Shown: in pieces, positions 17,371 through 25,898 of the stretch
Layout of the letters: the number at the start of each line of letters is the position of its first letter
Position numbering within the stretch: position 1 is the first letter of the stretch
Translations under genes and position numbers: made by a program
Notes under the pieces: model-generated
The model's input: only the letters and a program-made list of their open reading frames with translations
Databases searched by the model: none
What the model was told of the DNA's origin: nothing
NCBI GenBank assembly: GCA_003165595.1
Contig: PLWQ01000009.1
Coordinates: 222,244 to 286,243, forward strand
Length of the DNA stretch: 64,000 nt
Reading direction: 5' to 3'
Source of the DNA: Fibrobacterota bacterium
GTDB taxonomy: Bacteria; Fibrobacterota; Chitinivibrionia; Chitinivibrionales; FEN-1185

Positions 17371-18213
17371 CTATTGAAACGAAACCACCAACTGCCGTAC
17401 AAGAATATGCCATCCGTCAATAAGGACGAACAGAATGATCTTGAACGGCGTGGAAATCATCACCGGGGGCAGCATCATCATGCCCATGGACATGAGAACG
17501 CTCGCCACAATCATGTCGATAACAAGGAATGGAATATACAGGACAAAGCCGATGATAAACGCCGTTTTGAGCTCGCTGGTCATAAAAGCGGGAATAATCA
17601 CATGGAGCGGCAAATCGTCCACATTGTGGGGTGCCGGCATTTTTGAAAGGCGAACAAAAAGAGCAACATCTTTTTCGTTGACCTGGCGAAGCATGAAATT
17701 GCGAATGGGCTTTTCCGCGGTATGAAGCGCCACTTTCCAGTCCATCTGCTGGGCAAGATACGGTTGCAGCGCTTTGTCGTTGATTTCGGTGAACACCGGC
17801 ATCATGATGAAGAGCGTCAGGAACAGAGACAAACCTACAAGCACCTGATCGGGGGGCATTGTTTGCGTCCCAATTGCCCTCCTGAGGAACGACATGACGA
17901 TTATGATACGCACAAACGATGTCATCATTACCAGAATTGACGGGGCAAGCGTGAGAATGGTAATGAGAAAGATTATCTGCAGCGCAACCGCAACGTCGGC
18001 CGGCTTTTTGGTACTGTCGAGGGAAAGGGTGAGCTTGGGAAGCACCTGTGCGAACAGAGTGTTGGCAGACAGGAGAAACACGGCGAACATCACGGGAAAC
18101 CGTCTGGATAGCATTGCCCCCAGACGGACAGCCGGTATGTGCAAACGCCCGTTTCTATCTCTCAAGTTGCGGAACCATCCTGCCGATAACGATAGTAGCC
18201 TGCCGTATGCCAT
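17371..18213 (-). CDS. fliP: Flagellar export apparatus protein FliP
   Basis: About 280 residues. A cleavable signal segment (FAVFLLSANTLFAQ) precedes the conserved core: IIFLITILTLAPSILVMMTSFVRI, MPPDQVLVGLSLFLTLFIM, FIIGFVLYIPFLVIDMIVAS and MMMLPPVMISTPFKIILFVL. The ATG at 18213 has GGAG ten bases upstream and follows the fliO stop, but leaves an unusually long basic N-terminal extension before the signal; an in-frame ATG at 18114 directly before the signal is the alternative, with poor ribosome-site spacing. Forms the FliPQR pore. Confidence 0.96.
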   Translation of the reverse strand: MAYGRLLSLSAGWFRNLRDRNGRLHIPAVRLGAMLSRRFPVMFAVFLLSANTLFAQVLPKLTLSLDSTKKPADVAVALQIIFLITILTLAPSILVMMTSFVRIIIVMSFLRRAIGTQTMPPDQVLVGLSLFLTLFIMMPVFTEINDKALQPYLAQQMDWKVALHTAEKPIRNFMLRQVNEKDVALFVRLSKMPAPHNVDDLPLHVIIPAFMTSELKTAFIIGFVLYIPFLVIDMIVASVLMSMGMMMLPPVMISTPFKIILFVLIDGWHILVRQLVVSFQ

Positions 18214-18235
18214 GGATGAATATCTCCAAAAAAAA

Positions 18236-18787
18236 TTACTTGGCCTTGAACCTTTCCATAAACGAAGCGAAAACGTCCTTGAACCGTGCCATGGAAACAA
18301 CCCCTCTCGACGAAGAGATCACCTCGATGGCCTTCTGTCCCTCCACCGTGTCAAGCACAGTAATCTGATTCTGCGTTTGACCTATCAGGTATACTTTGTC
18401 GAGAACACGAATAAGCGCAATGGTCCTGTTGGAGCCCAGAGGCAATGCTTCGAGCACGTCCATTGATCCCCCGCCCATTTTTGATCGACCGGCGAGGCCT
18501 ACCCGTTTGATTACCCAGACAAGCAGGAAAATCGCCGCTATCGTGATCGCCAGATAGAGGGTAATTCGCAGAAGAACGAGAGTCCAGTTTTCGGGTACTT
18601 TTGCCGAGACGGGTTTCGTACTTGTCCGGGGAGAATCCGCGGAAATCCCCGAGCTGTCGCCACCCACGTCCTTTCGCACTTTCTCGATATCGAACGTGCC
18701 GATGTCCGGTCTTGATTGCGCAAGCGAAATGGTCGCGGGAAACATAAGCATGCAGGACGCGATTATACACAGTGCGGGTTTGGTCAT
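18236..18787 (-). CDS. fliO: Flagellar biosynthesis protein FliO
   Basis: 183 residues. An N-terminal signal-like segment (CIIASCMLMFPATISLAQ), an exported Ser/Thr-rich stretch, one strong membrane helix (ITLYLAITIAAIFLLVWVIKRVG) and a cytoplasmic FliO domain with MDVLEALPLGSNRTIALIRV and KVYLIGQTQNQITVL. FliO assists FliP assembly. A GTG three codons upstream (18796) has better spacing to AGGAG and may be the real start. Between fliN and fliP as usual. Confidence 0.9.
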   Translation of the reverse strand: MTKPALCIIASCMLMFPATISLAQSRPDIGTFDIEKVRKDVGGDSSGISADSPRTSTKPVSAKVPENWTLVLLRITLYLAITIAAIFLLVWVIKRVGLAGRSKMGGGSMDVLEALPLGSNRTIALIRVLDKVYLIGQTQNQITVLDTVEGQKAIEVISSSRGVVSMARFKDVFASFMERFKAK

Positions 18788-18872
18788 TGTTCGCACACAC
18801 TCTCCTGTTTGATGAAAGGCTCGTTGAGTGCCAGCCGGCCGTTGCAACGTGCCGGCCAACGTTTTCCACGGA

Positions 18873-19934
18873 TTACCGCAGGCTGCGTATTCGTTCCTCA
18901 GGCGAAACAAGCGACACGATCCGGATGCCGAAATTCTCGTCAACCACCACCACCTCACCCTTCGCGACAACCTTACTGTTGACAAGGAGGTCGACCGGTT
19001 CGCCCGCCATCCGGTCGAGTTCAACAATCGAACCGGGGCCCATTTCCAGAATGCGCTTGATTGATAGATTGGTTCGCCCCAGTTCGATGCTGACATCGAG
19101 TTCGACGTCCAAAAGCATGTCGACGTTTTCCCGCGGTGCGGAGGTTCGCATGGTCTCGCCCGAAATCGGCGTTTCGGTAAACGAGCTGTCGCCGGATGGC
19201 GACGTGACCTGCGAAAGGTCCTCAAGCTCGGAGCTGTTGAGGCCAACGGACTTTTCTCCGTCGAGAGAACCGGTCTGAACCTGCGCCATCTTTTGGGCAA
19301 GCTGTTCGGAAAGACTAACGGGCATCACGAACACGATGTCGGCGCTGCCCGCCCCACCCACCGAGAGCGTCAGCACGGCCATGTCCGACTCTTCAATTGA
19401 GAACGGCAGACTGGCCCAATCGCATCCTGCGGCGGAAACGGCTCCCTGGCTCACAGACTCGCCGATTTTCTCGCCGAGCGCCGCCGTGTAGGAGCCCATC
19501 ACCTGCGAGAATAATTCGGCAATTGCGTCTTTGTGGTCTTCGGAAAATTCGGCCGATCCGTCTCCCATCATCATGAGGTCCGAAAGCATCGCCACGCTGT
19601 GTTTTTCCATCAAGCAATAGAGGGTTCCGGCGATGCCCGTTTTGAACGGAGCGCTGATAATAACCATGTTGGATGCCGGGTTCTTCTGGATCACCGCCTT
19701 GTCCGCTTTCTCGCACTGTGCAATGACAAACGAAATGTCCTTGTTGAGCACGGTGGAAATAACCGTTGAGGCCTGTTCGTCAAACAGATCAAAGGCTCGT
19801 GCCAGTACGGTGTAGTCGCGCGGAGCCGACCTTCCCGGCGCCGCTGCGGCATCGTCCCCGGGCAGTACCGTTTCACCCGACGCGGTTTTGCCGAGAAGAC
19901 TGTCTATCTGGTCTTGAGAAAGTATTTCACTCAT
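18873..19934 (-). CDS. fliN: Flagellar motor switch protein FliN/FliY
   Basis: 353 residues, far longer than a plain FliN, so FliY-like. The N-terminus MSEILSQDQIDSLLGK copies the CheY-binding peptide of FliM. A CheC-like middle region (DAIAELFSQVMGSYTAALGE) follows. The C-terminal SpoA domain is clear: LDVELDVSIELGRTNLSIKRIL...GSIVELDRMAGEPVDLLVNSKVVAKGEVVVVDENFGIRI. It overlaps fliM by eight bases. In Bacillus FliY dephosphorylates CheY-P; whether the phosphatase residues are kept here cannot be judged by eye. Confidence 0.93.
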   Translation of the reverse strand: MSEILSQDQIDSLLGKTASGETVLPGDDAAAAPGRSAPRDYTVLARAFDLFDEQASTVISTVLNKDISFVIAQCEKADKAVIQKNPASNMVIISAPFKTGIAGTLYCLMEKHSVAMLSDLMMMGDGSAEFSEDHKDAIAELFSQVMGSYTAALGEKIGESVSQGAVSAAGCDWASLPFSIEESDMAVLTLSVGGAGSADIVFVMPVSLSEQLAQKMAQVQTGSLDGEKSVGLNSSELEDLSQVTSPSGDSSFTETPISGETMRTSAPRENVDMLLDVELDVSIELGRTNLSIKRILEMGPGSIVELDRMAGEPVDLLVNSKVVAKGEVVVVDENFGIRIVSLVSPEERIRSLR

Positions 19935-20943
19935 GGCAACCAGGAACCTCCTTCTCGATAATTCTTGTGATTCTCGCCGCCTTCTTGCGGCCAACCAGTC
20001 CCGACTTTCCCGCCATTTTTGTCTTACCGCCAACCTGGATAATCAGATCGGACTCATGCGGTTTATCCAGGGCAACAACGTCGCCCCGTTGCAGTTGGAG
20101 CAAATCGCGAATAGAAAGCTTGGTTTGTCCGATCACCACCGATACCGGGAGATCTACCGACACAATCTCGTGTTCGAGCAGGGTACGGGTCTCGGCCGTG
20201 GCAGTGCTCTGCGACGACATCCACGACGCGCCCGACAGGTTGTTGATCACGCTTTCCAGCAGCATAAAGGGAAAACAAAGACTCATGAGACCGGAAGCGT
20301 TCTGCATGCGCACTTCGAGCGAAATAAGAATGACGGTCTCTCCCGGCGGCGCTATCTGAACAAACTGTGGGTTGGTTTCGTAGGTTTCTATCTTGGGCGA
20401 AAAAATTCCCACATGTTCCCAGACCTCCTTGAGATCGGCAAGCCCTCGTTCGACGATCCTGTGGATGACATTCTGTTCGATCAGCGTGAGTTCACGGTTC
20501 TGTTCAGAAGGTTTTCCTTGTCCGCCGAAAAGTCTGTCGATAATGAAAAAAACCAGTGAAGGGTTGATTTCGAGGATGGCGCTTCCTTCGAGCGGCTCCA
20601 TCTTGAATACATAAATGCAGCTCGGATTCGAAATCGACATGACGAATTCCGAGTAGGTAAGCTGGTCGACGCTCACCAGTTCTATTTCGACGAATGTGCG
20701 CAGGAAGTTTGTAAGCGTGGTGGAAAACTGGCGAGCATACCCCTCGTGCAGGTTCTGCAACGTGCGCATCTGGTCTTTGGAAACGCGGTCGGGCCTGCGA
20801 AAATCGTACAGCGAGAGCGCCTTTTCACTTTGCCCTTCCGCAGCGCCCGCAGCAGGCGCCGGGGCCCCGGCATCGGATTCGCCCCCGGCGGAAACCGCCG
20901 ACAGCAGTGCATCCACTTCTTCCTGGGAAAGTATGTCGCTCAC
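19927..20943 (-). CDS. fliM: Flagellar motor switch protein FliM
   Basis: 338 residues. It starts at a GTG (20943) with AAAGG about ten bases upstream; the product begins with the CheY-P-binding peptide SDILSQEEVDALLSA. The middle domain includes HEGYARQFSTTLTNFLRTFVEIELVSVDQLTYSEFV, and the C-terminal SpoA domain LPVSVVIGQTKLSIRDLLQLQRGDVVALDKP. A longer frame to 21012 has no FliM homology. FliM links CheY-P to the rotor. Overlaps fliN. Confidence 0.97.
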   Translation of the reverse strand: MSDILSQEEVDALLSAVSAGGESDAGAPAPAAGAAEGQSEKALSLYDFRRPDRVSKDQMRTLQNLHEGYARQFSTTLTNFLRTFVEIELVSVDQLTYSEFVMSISNPSCIYVFKMEPLEGSAILEINPSLVFFIIDRLFGGQGKPSEQNRELTLIEQNVIHRIVERGLADLKEVWEHVGIFSPKIETYETNPQFVQIAPPGETVILISLEVRMQNASGLMSLCFPFMLLESVINNLSGASWMSSQSTATAETRTLLEHEIVSVDLPVSVVIGQTKLSIRDLLQLQRGDVVALDKPHESDLIIQVGGKTKMAGKSGLVGRKKAARITRIIEKEVPGCHE

Positions 20944-20966
20944 GGCACGTTGCCTTTCGCTTTCGT

Positions 20967-21518
20967 CTATTGAATGATGAATTGGTCGATGAATACATCG
21001 CGCATCTGGCATGACTCGGCGGGCAGCGCGCTATTCGCCGCCCGCAGCATGTCTTGCCGAAGCTTGACACGAGTCTCAGGCTCATTGAGTTCGGCGAGCG
21101 TGAGGGGCGAGATGAGCTCGATGAGCGCGTCCTTGAGTTTCGGCTCAAACCGTTTCATTTCTTCGGCCAATTTCGGGTACTTTTTCTCGTCGAACTCGAA
21201 CTTGATGACTACCTTCAAGAACCGATCTCCATTGGTCCCGGCAATGTTGACAACAGCCTCAATAGGACCGCTTACCCCGCCGATTTCCGCGGAACGTCCC
21301 TGGTTGTTTTTGAGGGAATCGACCTTGGCCTCCGCTTCCTTTTCTGCGGTATCCTTGGGACGAGTCGCCTGAATGAGGACAAACGCGACAACGGCGTTCA
21401 AAACGATGGCCCCGGCGACGAGCGCGTACAAAAGGATCTTGCCCGTGTTCATTTTCTTTACGGGCTTCGGCTGTTCGGCAGACGCTTCTGCCGCAGGCTT
21501 CTTCTCCTTTGCGTCCAT
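20967..21518 (-). CDS. fliL: Flagellar basal body-associated protein FliL
   Basis: 183 residues: a short cytoplasmic Lys/Glu/Ala-rich N-terminus, one membrane helix (ILLYALVAGAIVLNAVVAFVLIQ, ~25-48), and a periplasmic FliL domain with RFLKVVIKFEFDE and the C-terminal VKLRQDMLRAANSALP...VFIDQFIIQ pattern. AAAGGA lies about seven bases before the ATG at 21518. Directly follows flbD; no motA/motB intervene as they do in spirochaetes. Confidence 0.93.
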   Translation of the reverse strand: MDAKEKKPAAEASAEQPKPVKKMNTGKILLYALVAGAIVLNAVVAFVLIQATRPKDTAEKEAEAKVDSLKNNQGRSAEIGGVSGPIEAVVNIAGTNGDRFLKVVIKFEFDEKKYPKLAEEMKRFEPKLKDALIELISPLTLAELNEPETRVKLRQDMLRAANSALPAESCQMRDVFIDQFIIQ

Positions 21519-21582
21519 TATGCTGTCCTTTCTTGCTTCCCCGGCCCCTGCCCGGCGGCATCGCAAATCGGCTTACCGCCGT

Positions 21583-21798
21583 TTAGACTTCTTTCTCTTT
21601 GCGAACCACCTGAATTGTCTGGTTGCACAGGCGTTTGTACTCTATTACCCGTTTTAGAACGTCGTCGAGCCGGTCCTTGACCATGAGTTTCTTGCCGTTT
21701 GTGAGCGTCACCACAGTATCGGGCGTCTCCTCCACCATTTCGATAAAGTCGGCATTGAGCACAAACTTTTCGCCATTTAACCGCGACAGTGCCACCAT
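21583..21798 (-). CDS. flbD: FlbD-family flagellar protein
   Basis: 71 residues. Matches the short FlbD/YlzI-type family (not the Caulobacter NtrC-like FlbD): MVALSRLNGEKFVLNADFIEMVEETPDTVVTLTNGKKLMVK. AAGGGG lies eight bases before the ATG. It follows a break after flgE with a promoter and a hairpin, and leads the fliL-fliA segment. Biochemical role poorly known. Confidence 0.93.
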   Translation of the reverse strand: MVALSRLNGEKFVLNADFIEMVEETPDTVVTLTNGKKLMVKDRLDDVLKRVIEYKRLCNQTIQVVRKEKEV

Positions 21799-21849
21799 GT
21801 TCTTAACCCCTTGCGAATCACCATATTAGAAAATGTCCAGTTCTATTTA

Positions 21850-21878
21850 ACTGTACCATTCGTGTTCGACAAGGTCAA
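21850..21878 (-). promoter_or_regulatory. Candidate sigma-70 promoter before flbD
   Basis: Minus strand: TTGACC (21873-21878), 17-bp spacer, TACAGT (21850-21855), about 52 bases before flbD. It would allow the flbD-to-fliA part of the operon to be expressed independently of the sigma-54 promoter upstream. Confidence 0.5.
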
Positions 21879-21902
21879 CACCTTTTTCCTAATATCTATT
21901 GG

Positions 21903-21917
21903 TCCCGACTGTCGGGA
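21903..21917. promoter_or_regulatory. Small perfect palindrome upstream of flbD promoter
   Basis: TCCCGAC-T-GTCGGGA, a 7-bp inverted repeat around one base, about 25 bases upstream of the -35 element. Could be an operator; too short a loop for a hairpin. Confidence 0.3.
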
Positions 21918-21933
21918 ACCGGCTCTAATTTTT

Positions 21934-21963
21934 CAAAGGGGCGTTTTGTGAAACGCCCCTTTG
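21934..21963. terminator. Strong hairpin downstream of flgE
   Basis: CAAAGGGGCGTTT, four-base loop, AAACGCCCCTTTG: a 13-bp perfect stem starting 13 bases after the flgE stop. The minus-strand transcript does not run into a clear U tract (it reads AAAAATT), so it may be an attenuator or processing/stability hairpin rather than a full terminator. Confidence 0.5.
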
Positions 21964-21976
21964 AACCGTTAAGCAA

Positions 21977-24118
21977 CTACCGTATCAACTGCACCAATTC
22001 CTGCAGCATCGTGTCGCTCACCGTGATTATCCTCGCGCTTGCCTGATAGGCTCGCTCGGAAGTAATCATATTTGTAAATTCGGTGGACAGGTCCACGTTC
22101 GACATTTCCAGCGCACCCGGTTTGATTGTTGTCGGTGTTCCCACGCCCGGCTGCTGCATCACGGCCTGGCCCGAATTGTTCGAAACCGCCAGCATGCCGT
22201 CATTTGCTTTGAGCAAGCCCGCGGGGTTGTTGAAATCGGCCACGTAGATCCTTGCAAGCGACCGGGAAACTCCGTTTGTAAATAGTCCCTTTATCTCTCC
22301 GTATTCGTCAATGGATACCTGCTGGAGTTTTCCCATAGGGTAACCGTCCTGGCTCCTTGCCGCCGTTGTGGACGGGGACGCAAACTGCGTGACGCCCGCA
22401 AACGAACCGGGGTGGCCGACATTTAAGTTGACGGAAACGACATTCGAACCGTTCTCGGGATCAAAACTGAACTGCGTCGCATTATCGTCAAATGTAAACG
22501 ACGAGGGCGAACCGTCCTGGCCGAATGTGATTTTGCCGGTATTACCGCCCTGGATCGCCTCCCCGCCCGCCATGGTGATCTGCCACAGCCACTCGCCCGG
22601 CGTTCCGGACTGCGTGAACGTGGTGGTCATTGTATGAGCATCGCCGGACTCGTCGTACACAACGATCGACGTCGATTGCTGCCCGGTGTTGCGCGCGGCC
22701 TGAATTTCGGTGGTACTCAGGTTCGAGTTGAACCTCGCCGGCGTGACATTGTCGTTATTCGAATTGCTTGCGCTTATCGAAAGGTTCTGCAGCGCGAAAG
22801 CCTGTTCCTTTTGCCCGCGAATGATGATTGAGCCGGGCGAGAACCGTGTATCGGTGCCGTTCGCCGGATCGACACTCACCGAAAGATTGTTCTGCGGTGT
22901 GCCATCGAATTGCGGAAGCGTAAACGTGTTTTGGATGGTGTTGAGCAGGTCCTGCAACGTCGTCGTTGCCGCTGCATACGTCAACGTTCCCGTGGTGGCG
23001 GTTTTGCCTCCAACGGCGCCATTCACGCTTATGACATCACCATTTTCGAGTCCCACCGGATTGCCGCCTGCGTCGGTACCGCCGATTTGGTTTCCCGCCG
23101 CGTCGTAGAGCGTGGAAAGAAGATCCGTTGCAACCCCAGGCCTGCGAATCTTGTCTGAGCTGATGCCGGCCGCGTTGGCCGTGTCAACGGTTGATCCCCA
23201 GTTAAACGCATTTGCAACATAGGAATTTGACCCGGGCCTGCTGCTGGAAACGCTCAGGTTGTCAACGGTCCCGTCGCCGAATGAGTTAACATTGATGCTG
23301 CCGTCCGCCCCCACCGTAACTGCGATTGCCGGGTTAACCTGGTTGGTTACCTGCTGAACAGCGGTGACAAGATCGCCTATTGTTGACGTGTCGGTCACTT
23401 TAAGGGTCGCTGGAGCAAGAGCATTTCCGTTCTGGTCGTTGGCACGGATCGTAAGTACGTCGCCGGCGGTGATCCCCAGAGAATTTCCGCTGCTGTCGTA
23501 CAGCGACGTGAGCGTATCGGCAGCGCCTGCCGCGGCGATGAACCGGTTTGTCGTTTCGATGCTGCCAAGCCCGACGGAATCGGAATTGAGGTTGCACCCG
23601 TACGTTACTTCAGTCGTCGCATTAGCAGGAGCTTTTTCGCCAAGCGGAATCGTTATGTCTCCCAGCTTGGTTCCCGCAGGATACGTCCCATCGGAGGCAG
23701 CCATCATGCCCTGGAGAGTGTATCCGTTGGTGGGACACACAAGCCTGCCCGTGGAGTCGTACTGAAGTGCGCCGTTTCTGCTGTAAAACGTGCCCGACCC
23801 GTTCGAATAGGCGAAATATGACTGACCTTCGAGCGCGAGGTCGGTAATTTGTCCCGTGGATTCCATATTGCCCTGCGTCAATATGGTGTCGATCGATCCC
23901 ACGGACGTTCCAAGTCCAACTTGCATGGGGTTGGTGCCGCCCGCCGCGCCTGGAGGACGCGAAGGCCCCTGAAGCAGTTGCGCCATGGCCTCTTTGAAAG
24001 TGACACGTCCGGCCTTGAAGCCGGTGGTGTTGACGTTTGCAATGTTGTCGCCGGTGACGTCCAAGGCGGTCTGTTCGGCGCGAAGTCCGCTGATGCCATC
24101 ATAGAGGGACCGTATCAT
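21977..24118 (-). CDS. flgE: Flagellar hook protein FlgE
   Basis: 713 residues, long for a hook protein. The N-terminal rod/hook signature is clear: SLYDGISGLRAEQTALDVTGDNIANVNTTGFK, then GTSVGSIDTILTQGNMESTG. The C-terminal module shows KLQQVSIDEYGEIKGLFTNG and MSNVDLSTEFTNMITSERAYQASARIITVSDTMLQEL. The large central part (~170-520) is a variable Ser/Thr/Asn-rich region that accounts for the extra length. GAGGAGG lies five bases before the ATG. It follows the TIGR02530-type gene and flgD. Confidence 0.96.
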   Translation of the reverse strand: MIRSLYDGISGLRAEQTALDVTGDNIANVNTTGFKAGRVTFKEAMAQLLQGPSRPPGAAGGTNPMQVGLGTSVGSIDTILTQGNMESTGQITDLALEGQSYFAYSNGSGTFYSRNGALQYDSTGRLVCPTNGYTLQGMMAASDGTYPAGTKLGDITIPLGEKAPANATTEVTYGCNLNSDSVGLGSIETTNRFIAAAGAADTLTSLYDSSGNSLGITAGDVLTIRANDQNGNALAPATLKVTDTSTIGDLVTAVQQVTNQVNPAIAVTVGADGSINVNSFGDGTVDNLSVSSSRPGSNSYVANAFNWGSTVDTANAAGISSDKIRRPGVATDLLSTLYDAAGNQIGGTDAGGNPVGLENGDVISVNGAVGGKTATTGTLTYAAATTTLQDLLNTIQNTFTLPQFDGTPQNNLSVSVDPANGTDTRFSPGSIIIRGQKEQAFALQNLSISASNSNNDNVTPARFNSNLSTTEIQAARNTGQQSTSIVVYDESGDAHTMTTTFTQSGTPGEWLWQITMAGGEAIQGGNTGKITFGQDGSPSSFTFDDNATQFSFDPENGSNVVSVNLNVGHPGSFAGVTQFASPSTTAARSQDGYPMGKLQQVSIDEYGEIKGLFTNGVSRSLARIYVADFNNPAGLLKANDGMLAVSNNSGQAVMQQPGVGTPTTIKPGALEMSNVDLSTEFTNMITSERAYQASARIITVSDTMLQELVQLIR

Positions 24119-24228
24119 AAATCCTCCTCGCAAACCCTTCCGGTTTCTGCGGAGCGCAGGCCGCGTCTTTCATTCGGCGGCCGTAAGCATCCGGCCCGAA
24201 TCCGTTCGGGTCGGTCCTGCCCGTTTCT

Positions 24229-24600
24229 TTAGCCCGCAATCACCGTACTATCGATGTTGGTAAAGATATTCTCCCTACTGTTGACCCCGTCCATAGCGGT
24301 TACCACCGTCCTGTTTGGTATGTTAACGATAAAGGCGGCGTTCGGAAAAAGAACCAGCGAATTGTTCGATCCTTTTGCCTGGGCCGTGTTCACTGCATTC
24401 TGCAATTTGTCCATCATCTGAGGGGTTACCGGGATGTTGCGGCTTATCACCCGCGACTGGGCGTGCGCAGAGAATTTTACCTCCCCTGTTTTTTCCCTGA
24501 GAACGTCTGCAAAGCTCGGCCCCGCGCTGTTCTGGGCCGCCTGCGGCACAGAGCCGCTCGTCCCCGTCCCCTGCAATCCAATACCGCGAATTGAATTCAT
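24229..24600 (-). CDS. Flagellar operon protein, TIGR02530 type
   Basis: 123 residues. The pattern FADVLREKTGEVKFSAHAQSRVISRNIPVT followed by LVLFPNAAFIVNIPNRTVVTAMDG matches the small conserved protein found between flgD and flgE in many Firmicute-like flagellar operons. No signal or membrane segment. Twelve bases separate it from flgD. Its role in hook assembly is presumed from position only. Confidence 0.85.
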   Translation of the reverse strand: MNSIRGIGLQGTGTSGSVPQAAQNSAGPSFADVLREKTGEVKFSAHAQSRVISRNIPVTPQMMDKLQNAVNTAQAKGSNNSLVLFPNAAFIVNIPNRTVVTAMDGVNSRENIFTNIDSTVIAG

Positions 24601-24611
24601 AGGATACCTGC

Positions 24612-25877
24612 CTACGTGCTCGAAGCGGAAGCGACGTCCACGACATCCGACAACTTGTAACTCTCTCCGTCGATTCGAATGAGTGACGTACCGTTTACAT
24701 TGCTCACGCCGTTTACCGTACCATCTGTAAATGGATACAGCGACGGATCATTCTCTTCTCCGTCAACCAGCACCTGGTATTGGCCTGCGCTTGCGTAGGT
24801 GCCGTCCATTTGTTCGCCGTTCCATGTGAACGTCGCAACGCCCGTGGCATCGGCCTGGGCCTGGTACGATTCAACCATGTCGCCGTTGCTGTCGGCAATT
24901 GCGATGCTCACCTGCGAATTCGGCGTTGCATTCACCTTTATCTGGTGCTGCTCATTGTCTTGGCCCCCGTAGGTGATGCTCGGTTCGAGTACGCGCACCT
25001 GCTTGCCGATGAGCGAAACCGCGGATGAAGGCGTCATGCTGCTGAATCCGGACTGAGCCTGGTCGGGCGCCACGTCCATGATATCGGACGCGCTCAATTC
25101 CTGACCCCCCACGTCCAGTTGGGCGCCGGTGGAAGTAAAGTGCACTCCGGTTACCACGTTCTGGACATACGCGTACAGGCTGCTGTCGGCATCCTGGCCC
25201 ACTATATTGACGGTGTAACTGCCTGCCGGTGCATACTGGCCGTTGTCGTTTTTCCCGTCCCAGTCCACCGTCGTAGAGCCCGTCGAATTCGAGTTCTGGG
25301 CCTCAAGCGTCGTTACGACGTTTCCACTGCTGTCAAGGATTTGCACCTGGGCCTGGGAGTTGTTTCCCAGGTGAATATTGATTGGCACCGTTGCGCCGGC
25401 CTGCATATCCCATTCCACGTTCGACTCCTTGACGGCAACTTGCTTCCCGATAAGAGATACCGAGGTGGCATTGGCCATCGACTGCGAGGCCGCGGTCTGC
25501 GCACTTATTGAACTCTGGAAAGACGTGTTGAGAGCTTCAATCGCCTTTTCCGTGTTCGTGCTCGACTCCAGGGATTGAAACTGCGCCATCTCCGAGATGA
25601 ACTGCGTATCGTCCATGGGAGACGACGGATCCTGATTCTCCAACTGCGTCATCAAAAGCTTCAGGAAATCGTCCTCACCCAGTCCGTTGGCAGTTGTCGA
25701 CGAGGAGCTGGTCGACGACGTCGAACCTGTCGAGCTTTGCCCGCTCGTTGAGGACGTCGAGGCATCGATGGATGTTCCATCGGCGGTGAGCGACGCGGTC
25801 ACCGTGAGCGGCGACGTGGACGCAGACTGCGGAATGAGACTGCTTACGTTGGCGGAAAGACTTGAAACATCAGACAT
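24612..25877 (-). CDS. flgD: Hook cap protein FlgD with duplicated C-terminal module
   Basis: 421 residues, nearly twice a usual FlgD. The conserved N-terminal core GEDDFLKLLMTQLENQDPSSPMDDTQFISEMAQFQSLES is at ~67-105. The C-terminal Ig/Tudor-like module occurs twice: 139-270 beginning SLIGKQVAVKES and 287-417 beginning SLIGKQVRVLEP. Each carries a W-[DN]-G-x...G-x-Y-A-x-A-G-x-Y core and ends in a D-[IV]-[MV]-D-V-A segment. FlgD caps the growing hook and is discarded; duplication of the module is unusual. The N-terminal 60 residues are Ser/Thr-rich. Confidence 0.95.
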   Translation of the reverse strand: MSDVSSLSANVSSLIPQSASTSPLTVTASLTADGTSIDASTSSTSGQSSTGSTSSTSSSSTTANGLGEDDFLKLLMTQLENQDPSSPMDDTQFISEMAQFQSLESSTNTEKAIEALNTSFQSSISAQTAASQSMANATSVSLIGKQVAVKESNVEWDMQAGATVPINIHLGNNSQAQVQILDSSGNVVTTLEAQNSNSTGSTTVDWDGKNDNGQYAPAGSYTVNIVGQDADSSLYAYVQNVVTGVHFTSTGAQLDVGGQELSASDIMDVAPDQAQSGFSSMTPSSAVSLIGKQVRVLEPSITYGGQDNEQHQIKVNATPNSQVSIAIADSNGDMVESYQAQADATGVATFTWNGEQMDGTYASAGQYQVLVDGEENDPSLYPFTDGTVNGVSNVNGTSLIRIDGESYKLSDVVDVASASST

Positions 25878-25898
25878 AATACTTCCCTCTTTTCCTGG

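Noticed and set aside
18165..18188. FliA-like TCAA...GCCGATAA on the plus strand inside fliP
   Set aside because: Good box match, but it would transcribe antisense to fliO with no plus-strand gene downstream; probably chance.
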